From assembly GCA_964543475.1 (NCBI GenBank), contig CAZIYJ010000008.1:62001-126000 (forward strand): 64,000 nucleotides of DNA. The letters are read 5' to 3'. The position numbers and the translations under genes were made by a program. Below are positions 1 to 8,730 of this stretch, one piece after another; position 1 is the stretch's first letter; each line of letters begins with the position of its first letter. The notes under the pieces are model-generated. The model was not told where the DNA came from, made no database searches, and worked only from the letters and a program-made list of their open reading frames with translations. This DNA is from JAYSYM01 sp964543475 (GTDB lineage: Bacteria; Bdellovibrionota; Bdellovibrionia; Bdellovibrionales; JAMPXM01).

Positions 1-641
1 TTAAACAGTACGTTTAAGTCTGAGTGTTGATCGAGGCCACCTGGAATAAAGATGTAGCGATCAGTGTGTTCAATCACCGATGAAAGCGTCTCAGGCAAAG
101 ATTCATTTTCGAAGTTAGAAATTGCCGGTAGGGCAAGCGCTGGTATCACAGCTATTCGAGATCCCGAAACTTGCCAGTCAGCTTCTAGCTCAGCCTTTTG
201 TGCCTGGGTTCGCACGAGGATGAGGGATGCAATGTGAAGAGTCGGGCGCAGTTTATCGAGTGATCTCTTATCGAGCTCATAAAGTGATAAGACAATTCGG
301 GGCTTAGTTGGAAAGCTTGAGAGAGCGCTTACAAAATTTAAAGGTGACGGGCCAAAGCTCACAAGAGATTGGTGTCGAGGCTGTATGAGGTGAATTATTT
401 CTGGCGAATCGATTGCGAGCATCGGAATCAGCTTCGCTGTCTCCCACCAGCTCCACTTTCGAAAGGGCCGTACGATTTCAATTCGCGAGTGTGGTGCTGG
501 CCAATTGCTGTCGTCATCGGTGGTAAAAATTCGAATATCGTGGTGCTGATCGGCGAGTGACTGAATCAGCGCGCCAGAGAATAAAGAAATATCGTCGTCA
601 TTAGTAGGAAGTCGTTCCGTGAAAAACGCAATTTTTGCCAC
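1..641 (-). CDS. Glycosyltransferase, GT-B/GT4-like, N-terminal part (runs off left edge)
   Basis: Reads on the minus strand from a GTG at 641 and stays open to base 1, so about 213 residues are visible and the C-terminus is outside the window. The N-terminus, VAKIAFFTERLPTNDD, followed by a stretch that locates an acceptor (FTTDDDSNWPAP) and later IIHLIQPRHQSL, is typical of the first Rossmann domain of GT4-like glycosyltransferases. The GPGSGP-like donor-site domain would lie beyond the edge; a piece near the edge (YIFIPGGLDQHSDL) looks like its beginning. A role in LPS or another surface glycan is inferred from family only. The stop-free translation and coherent codons support a real gene. 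Confidence 0.72.
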   Translation of the reverse strand, partial: MAKIAFFTERLPTNDDDISLFSGALIQSLADQHHDIRIFTTDDDSNWPAPHSRIEIVRPFRKWSWWETAKLIPMLAIDSPEIIHLIQPRHQSLVSFGPSPLNFVSALSSFPTKPRIVLSLYELDKRSLDKLRPTLHIASLILVRTQAQKAELEADWQVSGSRIAVIPALALPAISNFENESLPETLSSVIEHTDRYIFIPGGLDQHSDLNVLF

Positions 642-653
642 GACAACTCTTTC

Positions 654-1064
654 TTAAGACTTTAAACATTTAATCAAATACGGAAGTATTTTTCGATTTG
701 CATCCGGAATCGAAAGTTGCGGAAGCTCATCGGGAAGCACCCATTTGAGGTCCATGTGGTGAACAGTTTTTGGTTCACCTTTCCAGAGCTTCACATCGTA
801 GAATAAAATTATAATCGAAGTGTCGCCATAGTTATGAGTGCTCGCGTGCCTCAAGGCTCCAACTTCAGCTTCAATTCCGAGCTCTTCACTCAGTTCGCGA
901 GCGAGTGCAACCTCAGGAGTTTCACCCTTTTCAATTTTTCCACCAGGAAATTCCCACTGACCAGCAAGTGAATGTCCAACAGGTCGTTGACCTACTAAAA
1001 CTTTGTCACCTTTGCGGATGAGTCCCGTCACAACTGGAATCCAAACCGGACGCTTTAAAGCCAT
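654..1064 (-). CDS. mutT: Nudix hydrolase, MutT-type (8-oxo-dGTP diphosphatase)
   Basis: A 136-residue protein of normal MutT length. The Nudix box is complete: GGKIEKGE followed by RELSEELG, giving the metal-binding Glu residues near residues 43-62. The C-terminal part (HHMDLKWVLPDELPQLSIP) matches the MutT tail that closes over the nucleotide. The family hydrolyses oxidised nucleotides to monophosphates and so sanitises the dNTP pool. It sits 12 bases upstream of the glycosyltransferase and 27 bases downstream of pyrD on the same strand, so pyrD-mutT-glycosyltransferase may be one transcript. A pure 8-oxo-dGTPase role is likely, but other Nudix substrates are possible. Confidence 0.87.
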   Translation of the reverse strand: MALKRPVWIPVVTGLIRKGDKVLVGQRPVGHSLAGQWEFPGGKIEKGETPEVALARELSEELGIEAEVGALRHASTHNYGDTSIIILFYDVKLWKGEPKTVHHMDLKWVLPDELPQLSIPDANRKILPYLIKCLKS

Positions 1065-1091
1065 AAGGTATAAGTTTACAATTCGGCCGGC

Positions 1092-2072
1092 TTAAAGAGC
1101 AAGTCGCAGTTCCGTCACAGCTTTCTGAATAAAGCCTGGACCATGAAAAATTAAGCCACTGTAAACTTGAACGAGATCAGCGCCCAGTTCGAGTCGAGAC
1201 TTTATCTCATCCGAAGAGAGAATGCCTCCAACTGAAACAATCAGCCGATCTCCTTTGCGGGCGCCAAGGTGTTTCACGGTGGTTTTTAAGCAAGCTCGTG
1301 AAAGGTCGGTGAGTGGGGCGCCTGAAACTCCACCTTCAGATGAAAATTTTGAACCAGGTTTGCGCGAAAGAGTAGTGTTCGTAAGTATCCAGCCATCAAT
1401 TTTGCAATCGATCGAAACGTCCAACGTTTCTCTTAATTGTTCTTCGCTAAGGTCTGGGCTTAACTTTAAAAGCACTGGCTTATTGTAAAAAGCAGAAGTC
1501 TTAGTTACCTCGGCAAGCAAAGCGCGCAGTGTCTCCGCTGCTTGAAGATCTCGAAGGCCTTTAGTGTTTGGACTACTAATGTTCACCACAAAAACGTCGG
1601 CGACCTCGTGAAGATCAGAAATTAAAGATGTGTAATCACTCACAGCAGTGTCATTTGGCGTGTCACGATTTTTCCCGATGTTAATAAAAATCGGTGTTGC
1701 GTGAGGTTGTTTGAGCAAACGCAGTTGCTGTCGGAGGCGTTGCATGCCGCCGTTTGGAAAGCCCATTTTATTCCAAAGCGCAGAGCTTGGAATATCTCGA
1801 TCAATAATTTTTCCCGGATTCGCCGCTTGCGAGCGAGGTGTTACCGTTCCAACTTCAACAAAACCAGCTCCGAGACTCCACCAGCCTTGAACGCAGTTTC
1901 CACTTTTATCTACACCACCAGCGATTCCGATTGGATTTTGAAATTCGAGCCCACGCCATGAAAGAGGTCTAAACGAAAAAATGCGCGGGCCGATTAAGCT
2001 TCCGCGCATTTTTAAATAGATCGGACTGATGTCGTGAGCGAATTGCGCTGGCAACCACAGCCACGGTTTCAT
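1092..2072 (-). CDS. pyrD: Dihydroorotate dehydrogenase (quinone), class 2
   Basis: A 326-residue enzyme of pyrimidine synthesis that oxidises dihydroorotate to orotate with FMN and passes electrons to membrane quinone. Visible landmarks are FQNPIGIAGGVDKSGN near residue 44, NISSPNTKGLRDLQ with the serine base that marks class 2 (class 1 uses cysteine), KLSPDLSEEQL, GWILTNTT, GGVSGAPLTDLS and the FMN phosphate loop SVGGILSSDE with GADLVQVYSGLIF. It starts at an ATG overlapping the gdhA stop by one base (TAATG), so translation of the two is coupled. A pyrB-like gene begins at the far right of the window. Confidence 0.95.
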   Translation of the reverse strand: MKPWLWLPAQFAHDISPIYLKMRGSLIGPRIFSFRPLSWRGLEFQNPIGIAGGVDKSGNCVQGWWSLGAGFVEVGTVTPRSQAANPGKIIDRDIPSSALWNKMGFPNGGMQRLRQQLRLLKQPHATPIFINIGKNRDTPNDTAVSDYTSLISDLHEVADVFVVNISSPNTKGLRDLQAAETLRALLAEVTKTSAFYNKPVLLKLSPDLSEEQLRETLDVSIDCKIDGWILTNTTLSRKPGSKFSSEGGVSGAPLTDLSRACLKTTVKHLGARKGDRLIVSVGGILSSDEIKSRLELGADLVQVYSGLIFHGPGFIQKAVTELRLAL

Positions 2073-3328
2073 TATCGAGGGTAGAGTCCACGAAGAAGCA
2101 TCGCGCGCTCGAGGCGGCGAACTGCCGTTCCGAGTGCAGCTGTGCGCATATCGATATTCTTCTCAACTTTGAGATCCCAAACTTTATCAAACGCATGAGT
2201 GATGATTTGTTTCATCTTTGCGTTCACTTGTTCTTCATCCCAGAAGTAGTAAGCAAGAGATTGTACCCACTCGAAGTAAGAAACAATTACGCCACCACCG
2301 TTAGCTAAAATATCAGGAACGTTCAGAACTCCGCGCTCAGTTAATCGCGCTGCAGCTTGCTGAGTGCAAGGACCGTTTGCGCCTTCGACAACGATTTTCG
2401 CATCGATCTTCTCGACGTTTTCACTTGTGATCACACCATCAAGAGCACAGGGAGCCAAGATGTCACATTTAATTGTTAATATGTCGGCATTAGTTACTGG
2501 CTCAGCTTTTGGGTAACCTTTTAATACTTTATGCTCGTTGACGTACTGAATGACGGCAGGGATATCGAGACCATTGCGATCATAAATTCCGCCGCTCACG
2601 TCACTCACTGCAAGAATCTTTGCGCCACGTTGGTGAGCGTAAAGTGCAGCGTGCATACCTACGTTACCGAAACCCTGAATAACCATTGTTGCCTGATTCA
2701 TTGCGATTTTTAATTTCTCGCAGGCTTTTTCAGCCGTGAATACAACTCCTAAACCAGTTGCGCCCATTCGGCCGAACGAGCCACCAATTTCGATTGGTTT
2801 TCCGGTTACTACACCAGGAATTGCGTGTCCGCGCTCCTGAGAATATGTATCCATCATCCATGCCATCGTTTGTGGGTCAGTACCCATGTCAGGGGCAGGG
2901 ATGTCGACATCTGGACCGATCATCATGCCGATTTCAGATGTGAAACGACGAGTAAGATTTTGTTTTTCAGTCCGCGAAAGTTGAGTTGGATCGACTTTCA
3001 CTCCGCCTTTACCGCCGCCGAGTGGAAGATTTAAAAGTGAACATTTAAAACTCATAAGAGTTGCGAGTGCGGCAACTTCACCAAGATCAACATTTTCGTG
3101 ATAACGAATGCCGCCCTTGTATGGACCGAGAGTGTTCGAGTGCTGCACGCGATAACCAGTGAAAACTTTCACGCGATAATCGTCCATGCGAACTGGAACG
3201 CTAACGAGAAGTGCTTTACGTGGGCGCTTCAATCGCTCAAGAACGTTCGGGTCACAATTAACGATGTTGGCGGCTTCTTCTAGACTTTTAACCGTGTTAC
3301 GAAATAACTCATTTTCGTTGAATTCCAT
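2072..3328 (-). CDS. gdhA: Glu/Leu/Phe/Val dehydrogenase (glutamate dehydrogenase)
   Basis: A 418-residue enzyme of the usual length that interconverts glutamate and 2-oxoglutarate plus ammonia with NAD(P). The fingerprint LPLGGGKGGVKVDP near residue 98 holds the catalytic lysine region; PAPDMGTDPQTMAW follows, and the Rossmann motif is VIQGFGNVGMHAALY near residue 213. The C-terminal NGGGVIVSYFEW is also standard. The ATG is preceded by AAGGAATTAG, a reasonable ribosome-binding site. It is transcribed divergently from the heptose kinase gene across a 229-base gap. An amino-acid-consuming predator would use it to feed glutamate carbon into the TCA cycle; that is inference. Confidence 0.93.
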   Translation of the reverse strand: MEFNENELFRNTVKSLEEAANIVNCDPNVLERLKRPRKALLVSVPVRMDDYRVKVFTGYRVQHSNTLGPYKGGIRYHENVDLGEVAALATLMSFKCSLLNLPLGGGKGGVKVDPTQLSRTEKQNLTRRFTSEIGMMIGPDVDIPAPDMGTDPQTMAWMMDTYSQERGHAIPGVVTGKPIEIGGSFGRMGATGLGVVFTAEKACEKLKIAMNQATMVIQGFGNVGMHAALYAHQRGAKILAVSDVSGGIYDRNGLDIPAVIQYVNEHKVLKGYPKAEPVTNADILTIKCDILAPCALDGVITSENVEKIDAKIVVEGANGPCTQQAAARLTERGVLNVPDILANGGGVIVSYFEWVQSLAYYFWDEEQVNAKMKQIITHAFDKVWDLKVEKNIDMRTAALGTAVRRLERAMLLRGLYPR

Positions 3329-3557
3329 TACCTAATTCCTTCGAGATCAGCTGTTCATTGGCTTGTTTGAAAGTGGATCAATTAAAGCGCTCGGCATCTG
3401 CGTTTGCAAGTTCAAACCCACTGCCAAATTTGAGGTTCGGCATTGCCGTTAACTCGCATTGACTCGACTGGTCGGGTGCCTTCAGAGCAGGACCTCTTGC
3501 GTTAGCATCCCGTTGTGAATTACAAACTTTAGTAGCGACTTAAAAAAAGGAAGCTTG

Positions 3558-4574
3558 ATGAGCCCATCTGTTTTGCACCATGCGCCTTACGTCTTAGAGA
3601 ATGCTCATAAACTCAAAGGACATAAAGTTCTGATCGTTGGCGACATCGGTCTCGACGAGTATATTTGGGGTCATGCAAAGCGAATCAGTCCCGAGGCTCC
3701 GGTTCCAGTCGTAGAAGTTGAAAAAGAGGAAATGCGCCTTGGATTGGCAGCCAACGTTGCTCAAAACGTTTCGAGTCTTGGTGGTGTTCCGTATTTGATT
3801 TCTGTCGTCGGCCAAGACTCTGCATCCGACCAGCTTCGGTCGCTTTTAAAAGCTGCAGGCGTTTCGCCTGACTCGCTTGTTGTAGATAAACAACGCCCTA
3901 CGACCCGAAAAGCACGCGTCATAGTTCAGAACCATCACATCGTGAGAGTTGATTACGAACATCGACAGTTCGTCAGCGCAGCAGTAGAGGCCGAAGTAAT
4001 TTCGCGAGCAAAAGCGTTAATGCCTTCGGTTTCGGCAGTGATTTTACAAGATTACGCTAAGGGAGTGGTGAGCGAATCACTTGCGCAAGCCATCATTAAG
4101 CTTGCAAAAGAGCATGGCAAAAAAGTTTTAGCCGATCCGAATCGCACAACACCGATTAAGTATTATCGGGGAGTTGATATCATGACTCCGAACTTCGATG
4201 AATCGGTAGTACTCACCGGCGAAGCTGTCGATGATCACCGACCTGATTCAGATCTTGTTAGCCGAATTGGCCAAAAGCTCATGGACGCTGTTCAATCAAA
4301 AACGATGGTGATCACTCGCGGAAAAGAAGGAATGCGGTTGTTTGAAAATGGTGAAGTCCATGACTTACCAACTTATGCACGTGCTGTTTCTGATGTGACT
4401 GGCGCCGGCGACACGGTCATCGCTGCATTAGCACTTGCATGGGGTTCGGGCTTCACGCTCGAGCGAGCTTGCGCACTTTCTAATTTCGCTGCAGGAGTTG
4501 TTGTCGGAAAAGTCGGTTGTGTGCCTTGTACAACTGAAGAGCTAATCAATTATATCCGCGAGCATCAAGTTTGA
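3558..4574 (+). CDS. hldE: D-glycero-beta-D-manno-heptose-7-phosphate kinase (RfaE1/HldE kinase domain)
   Basis: A PfkB-family kinase of 338 residues carrying the RfaE1 signature RISPEAPVPVVEVE near residue 40 and GLAANVAQNVSSLGG, with the anion-hole/catalytic motif DVTGAGDTVIA near residue 280. It phosphorylates heptose-7-phosphate at C1 on the way to ADP-heptose for LPS core. Only the kinase half is present: there is no cytidylyltransferase-like RfaE2 domain, so ADP transfer must be done by another gene. ATG at 3558 is chosen because AAGGAAG lies 5-10 bases upstream; a TTG one codon earlier is unlikely. The stop overlaps the proposed murI start. Confidence 0.88.
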   Translation: MSPSVLHHAPYVLENAHKLKGHKVLIVGDIGLDEYIWGHAKRISPEAPVPVVEVEKEEMRLGLAANVAQNVSSLGGVPYLISVVGQDSASDQLRSLLKAAGVSPDSLVVDKQRPTTRKARVIVQNHHIVRVDYEHRQFVSAAVEAEVISRAKALMPSVSAVILQDYAKGVVSESLAQAIIKLAKEHGKKVLADPNRTTPIKYYRGVDIMTPNFDESVVLTGEAVDDHRPDSDLVSRIGQKLMDAVQSKTMVITRGKEGMRLFENGEVHDLPTYARAVSDVTGAGDTVIAALALAWGSGFTLERACALSNFAAGVVVGKVGCVPCTTEELINYIREHQV

Positions 4575-5395
4575 GTGCCGACTCACGATCAGGCTTGATT
4601 ACCAAATTTTCAATGGCGCCGATCGGACTGTTTGACTCCGGAATTGGCGGACTTACCGTTTTGAAATCGGTTCGCGAGAGACTTCCTCACGAAAATTTTA
4701 TTTATCTTGGTGATACAGCGAGACTTCCTTACGGGAGCAAGTCGCCTGAAACCATCATGCGATACCTTAATCAGAATATTAATTTTCTCGTCGATCGGGG
4801 AGTGAAGTCGGTTGTCGTTGCCTGCAACTCGGCTTCGAGTGTTTTAGTCGGGCGTACTGATTTAAAATTTGCGGTACCGGTCTATAATGTGATCGAGCCG
4901 GGTGCGCAAGTGGCAGTGGATGCTTCTAGGACCAAACGAATCGGAGTTCTCGGAACTCGCGCGACCATCGCGGGAGGCGCTTACGTGCAGGCCATCAAAA
5001 AAATTTCACCTGACGCTGAAGTGATTTCCCAAGCTTGCCCGCTCCTGGTTCCGTTGGTGGAAGAGGGTTGGGATACTGATCCAATCACAAACCTAATCGT
5101 ACATCGATACGTTCAGCCACTCGTTGCAAAACAAGTTGATACTTTGATTCTTGGCTGCACTCACTATCCATTTTTACGTGAAGCAATTAGAAAAGTTGCG
5201 GGTCCGAATATTGAGCTCGTTGATTCGGCGCAAGCAATAGCGAAAATGTTAGAAGCTGGCTCTGAAAACAAAAAAGCCCAACCTGATGGACAGATTGAGC
5301 TTCTTGTTACGGACTCTTCGCCAAGTTTTCAGGAAGTTGCTTCAAGGCTGATGTCGCCTTACAAACTTCCCCCTATCCAACAGATCGATCTTTAG
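4571..5395 (+). CDS. murI: Glutamate racemase
   Basis: Makes D-glutamate for peptidoglycan. Core motifs are IGLFDSGIGGLTVLKS, YLGDTARLPYG, the first catalytic cysteine in VVACNSASS and the second in LILGCTHYPFL, all intact. The TTG at 4571 overlaps the upstream stop (TTGA) and gives 274 residues; an in-frame ATG at 4613 gives 260 residues and begins close to where the family normally starts, so the first 14 residues are uncertain. Neither has a strong ribosome-binding site. The stop overlaps the stop of the convergent downstream gene by four bases. Confidence 0.93.
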   Translation: MSADSRSGLITKFSMAPIGLFDSGIGGLTVLKSVRERLPHENFIYLGDTARLPYGSKSPETIMRYLNQNINFLVDRGVKSVVVACNSASSVLVGRTDLKFAVPVYNVIEPGAQVAVDASRTKRIGVLGTRATIAGGAYVQAIKKISPDAEVISQACPLLVPLVEEGWDTDPITNLIVHRYVQPLVAKQVDTLILGCTHYPFLREAIRKVAGPNIELVDSAQAIAKMLEAGSENKKAQPDGQIELLVTDSSPSFQEVASRLMSPYKLPPIQQIDL

Positions 5396-6177
5396 TATCG
5401 GTTGGTGGGGTGTTGGAAGCCGCCACAGGCTGAGTAATTCACTTTCCAGGCTACACTGTCTTTCGAAAGTATAGAGAGACAGCTAGTTTCACTTTCAAGT
5501 CCATTAGTCGTCTTTACTTTTGTGTTTGTAATTACGAAAAGCGCACTTGGCACTTTGCCAACTGAAGCAGTTTTGTAAACGATCATTGGAGAATTCTCGA
5601 TCGTTGCTGCAAGAGTATATTCACCCTTCTTCCAGCTCATTTTATCAACGGCACTAGCAAGTGAAGCGAAGACCTTGTTTTTGAGTGGCTCAGAAAGAAG
5701 AGGCTTTTCGGCCTGTGCCTTTTCGATTCCTGCGAACATTCTTCGGCCCGTGATGGTTCGATACCCTTCGGCCTCTGTCTCATCGCCACCTTCGTTACGA
5801 TACCAATCTTGGGTGATTTCCAATGTTGCTCGGCCATCAGATTGTTTAAGTACAGTGATGTCTCCGTTCGATTCTGTGCAGCCTGGGTCGTCACATTCGT
5901 CAGAGTAATAACTCGACAAATTTCCCTGAGCATCGGCCTTTAGCTCTGCCTCGATTGAAAGCTGATAGTCGTCAACTTCAAATTGTATTTGGTATTGATA
6001 GACAGGTGGATTTAGAAGATCACCTTCGGTGACCATGACCTTCTTGATAATAGCAACTGAGTCTTTACGATTAATTTTGTAGACGCCAGTTAACTCGTCT
6101 TGAATTTCAACTTCGCCAAGCTGGGCATTCGCTGACGAAAAGCCCAAAACTAAAGTAAGCGCGAGAAGTGATCTCAT
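5392..6177 (-). CDS. Secreted protein of unknown function
   Basis: A 261-residue protein with a clear Sec signal peptide (MRSLLALTLVLGFSSANAQ, cleavage after ANA). The start is set by a strong GGAGGAA just upstream of ATG 6177; an upstream in-frame start is less likely. The mature part begins with EVEIQDELTGVYKINRKDSV and contains an acidic, cysteine-bearing segment (YYSDECDDPGCTES) plus a later SETSCLSIL, suggesting disulfides and a periplasmic or surface location. The sequence alternates polar and hydrophobic residues as in beta-rich proteins. I recognise no family. It converges on murI with overlapping stop codons. Confidence 0.75.
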   Translation of the reverse strand: MRSLLALTLVLGFSSANAQLGEVEIQDELTGVYKINRKDSVAIIKKVMVTEGDLLNPPVYQYQIQFEVDDYQLSIEAELKADAQGNLSSYYSDECDDPGCTESNGDITVLKQSDGRATLEITQDWYRNEGGDETEAEGYRTITGRRMFAGIEKAQAEKPLLSEPLKNKVFASLASAVDKMSWKKGEYTLAATIENSPMIVYKTASVGKVPSALFVITNTKVKTTNGLESETSCLSILSKDSVAWKVNYSACGGFQHPTNRY

Positions 6178-6579
6178 ATTTCCTCCGAGGATTTGGAAGG
6201 GAATATACACTTGTTCTCTCTAAATCAGAGAGCGCTAAACAATTTCCTAACAACGTGAGGAAAATTATTCATGGCTTAGACAACTTTGCGCTGGTTAGTT
6301 AGTTGGGGGATCGGGTCCGCTGGGGCCGCTGCCTGGAAAGCTCTACACGCGGACATTGCCCTATAGTCTCCGACCTTCGCTAGAATCAGGCTTCGCAGGA
6401 TTGCTTCTATTGGGCAGCCGAAGATTTGTTTGAATGGTGAGTGATGATTGCTCCTCTTGAAATGGAATATTTGTGCGCTTGCTCGGCGCAGTTTGTCTGA
6501 AATAACAGTTCAAAGAAAAAATATATTTACCTCGTTGGTCTTTGTATTGACCAGTTTGATTGAGGGAGAAAGTTTTTTG
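6178..6579. other. Intergenic region without a recognisable gene
   Basis: About 400 bases between the divergent secreted-protein and transposase genes. A six-base-pair hairpin (CTCTCT/AGAGAG, 6216-6232) lies near the upstream end of the secreted protein's 5' region. A GC-rich stretch around 6305-6350 could fold, but it lacks the conserved SRP, 6S or tmRNA motifs I would need to name it. No convincing reading frame with a ribosome-binding site was found on either strand. Confidence 0.5.
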
Positions 6580-6614
6580 CAAACAAACAAACAAACAAAC
6601 AAACAAACAAACAA
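6580..6614. repeat. CAAA tetranucleotide repeat tract (8.75 units)
   Basis: Eight perfect CAAA units plus a partial ninth, with no interruptions, ending 75 bases before the transposase ATG. Tracts of this kind gain and lose units by slipped-strand mispairing. It lies upstream of, not inside, the likely coding frame, so a length change would alter promoter spacing or 5' leader length rather than reading frame. Confidence 0.93.
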
Positions 6615-6689
6615 CGCTTGAGAAATAATTTTGTTGTGCGAGGCATTTGTCATTGAGTGTTTCTCCTCGAGAAATTATATTGCCCCTTG

Positions 6690-7274
6690 ATGAAAGCAGC
6701 TCAGCAATCTCTTTTTGATCAACTTGAGACAAAGGCGCAAAAACGCGAGCATGCTAAGCGAGTCGCGCACGGTGGTGCGAGTTCAAAGGGCAAAAGAAAG
6801 CTTCGAAGACCGCTCGCAACGAAGAAGTGGATTCATCTGATCATGAAGTCAGATAAAGCATTCGGTCGGTTGTCGATGCTCAACAGTAAAAACAGCAAGT
6901 TCATCGACAAAATCGTGGTTGAGAAAGCACGGAAGTTTAAAGTTGAGCTCAAAGACTTTGTGAATATGGGGAATCACATTCACTTTGAAATTAGAGCTCG
7001 GCGGCGCGAGGACTTTCAGAACTTTTTGCGATCAATCAGCAGTTTGATAGCGCGATTTGTGACTGGTGCGAGGAAGGGCAAAGCATTCGGAAGGTTCTGG
7101 CAAGCACTCGCTTTCACGCGCGTAATCCAAACTGGGATCGAGCTAATGGGACTTGAGGGTTATTTCATCGGGAACACAATCGAAAAGCGTCATGGCCGCG
7201 AAGCTCGGGAGGTCTACTTGCGAGCGTTTAATCGATGGCTAAATCGCTTTAAGGCCGCGAAAACCTTTCACTGA
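6690..7274 (+). CDS. Y1/HUH transposase, REP-associated tyrosine transposase-like
   Basis: A 194-residue, strongly basic protein. The HUH metal-binding motif is visible in NMGNHIHFEIRARRREDF (HIH, about residue 95), followed by FLRSISSLIARFVTGARKGK and FGRFWQALAFTRVI. The conserved tyrosine-bearing helix is probably GYFIGNTIEKRHG near residue 160. This is the single-domain form seen repeatedly in Bdellovibrio genomes and related to RAYTs, which act on short palindromic repeats. There is no tnpB partner and no clear terminal repeats. Start uncertain: a GTG at 6657 is in frame but also lacks a good ribosome-binding site. An intrinsic terminator follows directly. Confidence 0.82.
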   Translation: MKAAQQSLFDQLETKAQKREHAKRVAHGGASSKGKRKLRRPLATKKWIHLIMKSDKAFGRLSMLNSKNSKFIDKIVVEKARKFKVELKDFVNMGNHIHFEIRARRREDFQNFLRSISSLIARFVTGARKGKAFGRFWQALAFTRVIQTGIELMGLEGYFIGNTIEKRHGREAREVYLRAFNRWLNRFKAAKTFH

Positions 7275-7294
7275 CCCAGAAAACTTCGGGTTTT
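7274..7294 (+). terminator. Intrinsic terminator after the transposase gene
   Basis: Begins at the stop codon of the transposase gene. ACCC-(A)-GAA pairs with TTC-GGGT around a three-base loop, giving a seven-base-pair stem with one bulge, followed by TTTT. Confidence 0.65.
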
Positions 7295-7416
7295 AAAGTC
7301 GCGATAGGCTTTGGCTTATTAAGTCTGTTTCATTCTCGCAAGCTCCACCTGGCAGCCTCGTTGAGGCCGTCCCCTCTATCCTATTTTCAGGGTTCTTCGT
7401 AAAACTCCCGAATTCA

Positions 7417-8730
7417 ATGAACCCAGTGGAAAATCAAACTCTTAAGTGGTACCTCTTTACCCCTATGGAAAATTTGAATACCCAGAATTCGTTAGACAAT
7501 TCTGTGGGAGCACAAGACCTAAGCGGCGCCAATCATCAGGCAGCTCAGGCAGCGACCCACGCCCCATCAGCCCACAGCCAACCTGTGTTCTCAGCTTACG
7601 GAGACGTAAACTCTGCGATCAAGTCGGAGCAAGAATCTACTTCAGAAGAAAAGACGAAGACGCAAAACTTCTATGACTTGAGTCTACCTGAAATTGAATC
7701 GTATTTAGTTGGACTCGGAAAACAAAAGTTCCGCGCGCAACAGGTTTTCAAATGGGTTTATGAAAAACGAGTTACTGATTACGATCAGATGACGAACATT
7801 TCGCAATCGTTTCGCGAAGAATTACCTGCGCTCTTTCATTTTGAGCTACCAAAATTAGTTCAAGAATTAAAATCAGTCGATGGCACTCGCAAATATCTTT
7901 TCGAAGTTAATATCGACGGCAAAAAGAACACGATAGAAACAGTTTTGATTCCTAGCCGAGGTACAAAGGGTGAGCGACTTACACTTTGTGTATCGAGCGA
8001 AGTTGGTTGCAACATGGCTTGCAAATTCTGTTTCACTGGAAAGCAAAAGCTTAAGCGAAGACTGACGACAGCTGAAATTGTTGGGCAGTTTCTGTTTGCA
8101 AATGACTCACTTCAAAAAGAGGGCTTAAGAGTAACGAACATAGTGTTCATGGGGATGGGTGAGCCACTTGATAACCCCGACAATGTGTTCCGCGCGATTG
8201 AAATTATCAAAAGTGATTTCGGTATCAACATGTCAAAACGAAAAATCACAGTATCAACTTCGGGTCTCGTGCCTTTAATCCCACTTATCACTCAGTCAGG
8301 TACTCGCCTTGCTGTTTCTTTGAATGCGCCCAATGACGAAATCAGAGACTTTGTGATGCCTGTAAACAAGCGTTGGCCAATTGCTGAGCTCCTCGAGGCT
8401 TGTCGCAAGCATGCTGATGAGACGGGCGATCGAATTACGTTTGAATACGTTTTGCTTAAAGGTGTAACTGATCGCATCGAACAAGCTAAAGAGCTCTACA
8501 ACTTAACTAAATCGGTGCCGTGCAAAATCAATTTGATCGCATTTAACGAACACCCAGGGTCAGATTTCACTCGGCCTGAAGATTCAAGCGTTCGTAAATT
8601 CCAAAATGAACTGATGCGCCTCGGTGCCCATGTTCTTCTTCGCAAAACTATGGGACGAGATATCTTTGCAGCTTGCGGTCAACTCACTTCGGTTTACGAA
8701 GGCCGACCCGAACGCATGGCTCTGACTTAG
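7417..8730 (+). CDS. rlmN: 23S rRNA (adenine-2503-C2) methyltransferase, radical SAM
   Basis: Methylates A2503 of 23S rRNA (and A37 of some tRNAs in the family). The radical-SAM cluster motif is CNMACKFC, preceded seven residues earlier by the conserved cysteine in LCVSSEVGC, and the catalytic C-terminal cysteine is in FAACGQL. GMGEPLDN and SVDGTRKYLF are also standard. From FYDLSLPEIESYL onward it matches the family; the preceding roughly 85 residues are a low-complexity Q/A/S/H-rich extension that RlmN normally lacks. The true start may be the ATG at 7465 or later, since no strong ribosome-binding site marks 7417. Confidence 0.93.
   Translation: MNPVENQTLKWYLFTPMENLNTQNSLDNSVGAQDLSGANHQAAQAATHAPSAHSQPVFSAYGDVNSAIKSEQESTSEEKTKTQNFYDLSLPEIESYLVGLGKQKFRAQQVFKWVYEKRVTDYDQMTNISQSFREELPALFHFELPKLVQELKSVDGTRKYLFEVNIDGKKNTIETVLIPSRGTKGERLTLCVSSEVGCNMACKFCFTGKQKLKRRLTTAEIVGQFLFANDSLQKEGLRVTNIVFMGMGEPLDNPDNVFRAIEIIKSDFGINMSKRKITVSTSGLVPLIPLITQSGTRLAVSLNAPNDEIRDFVMPVNKRWPIAELLEACRKHADETGDRITFEYVLLKGVTDRIEQAKELYNLTKSVPCKINLIAFNEHPGSDFTRPEDSSVRKFQNELMRLGAHVLLRKTMGRDIFAACGQLTSVYEGRPERMALT

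Noticed and set aside
6300..6400. Possible SRP, 6S or other stable RNA in the GC-rich part before the CAAA tract
   Set aside because: None of the conserved core sequences of these RNAs could be found, so no name can be supported.
6361..6732. A minus-strand frame of 123 codons running through the CAAA tract
   Set aside because: Its middle is only the period-four repeat read as CLFV units, the rest has no domain or ribosome-binding site, and it overlaps the transposase gene.
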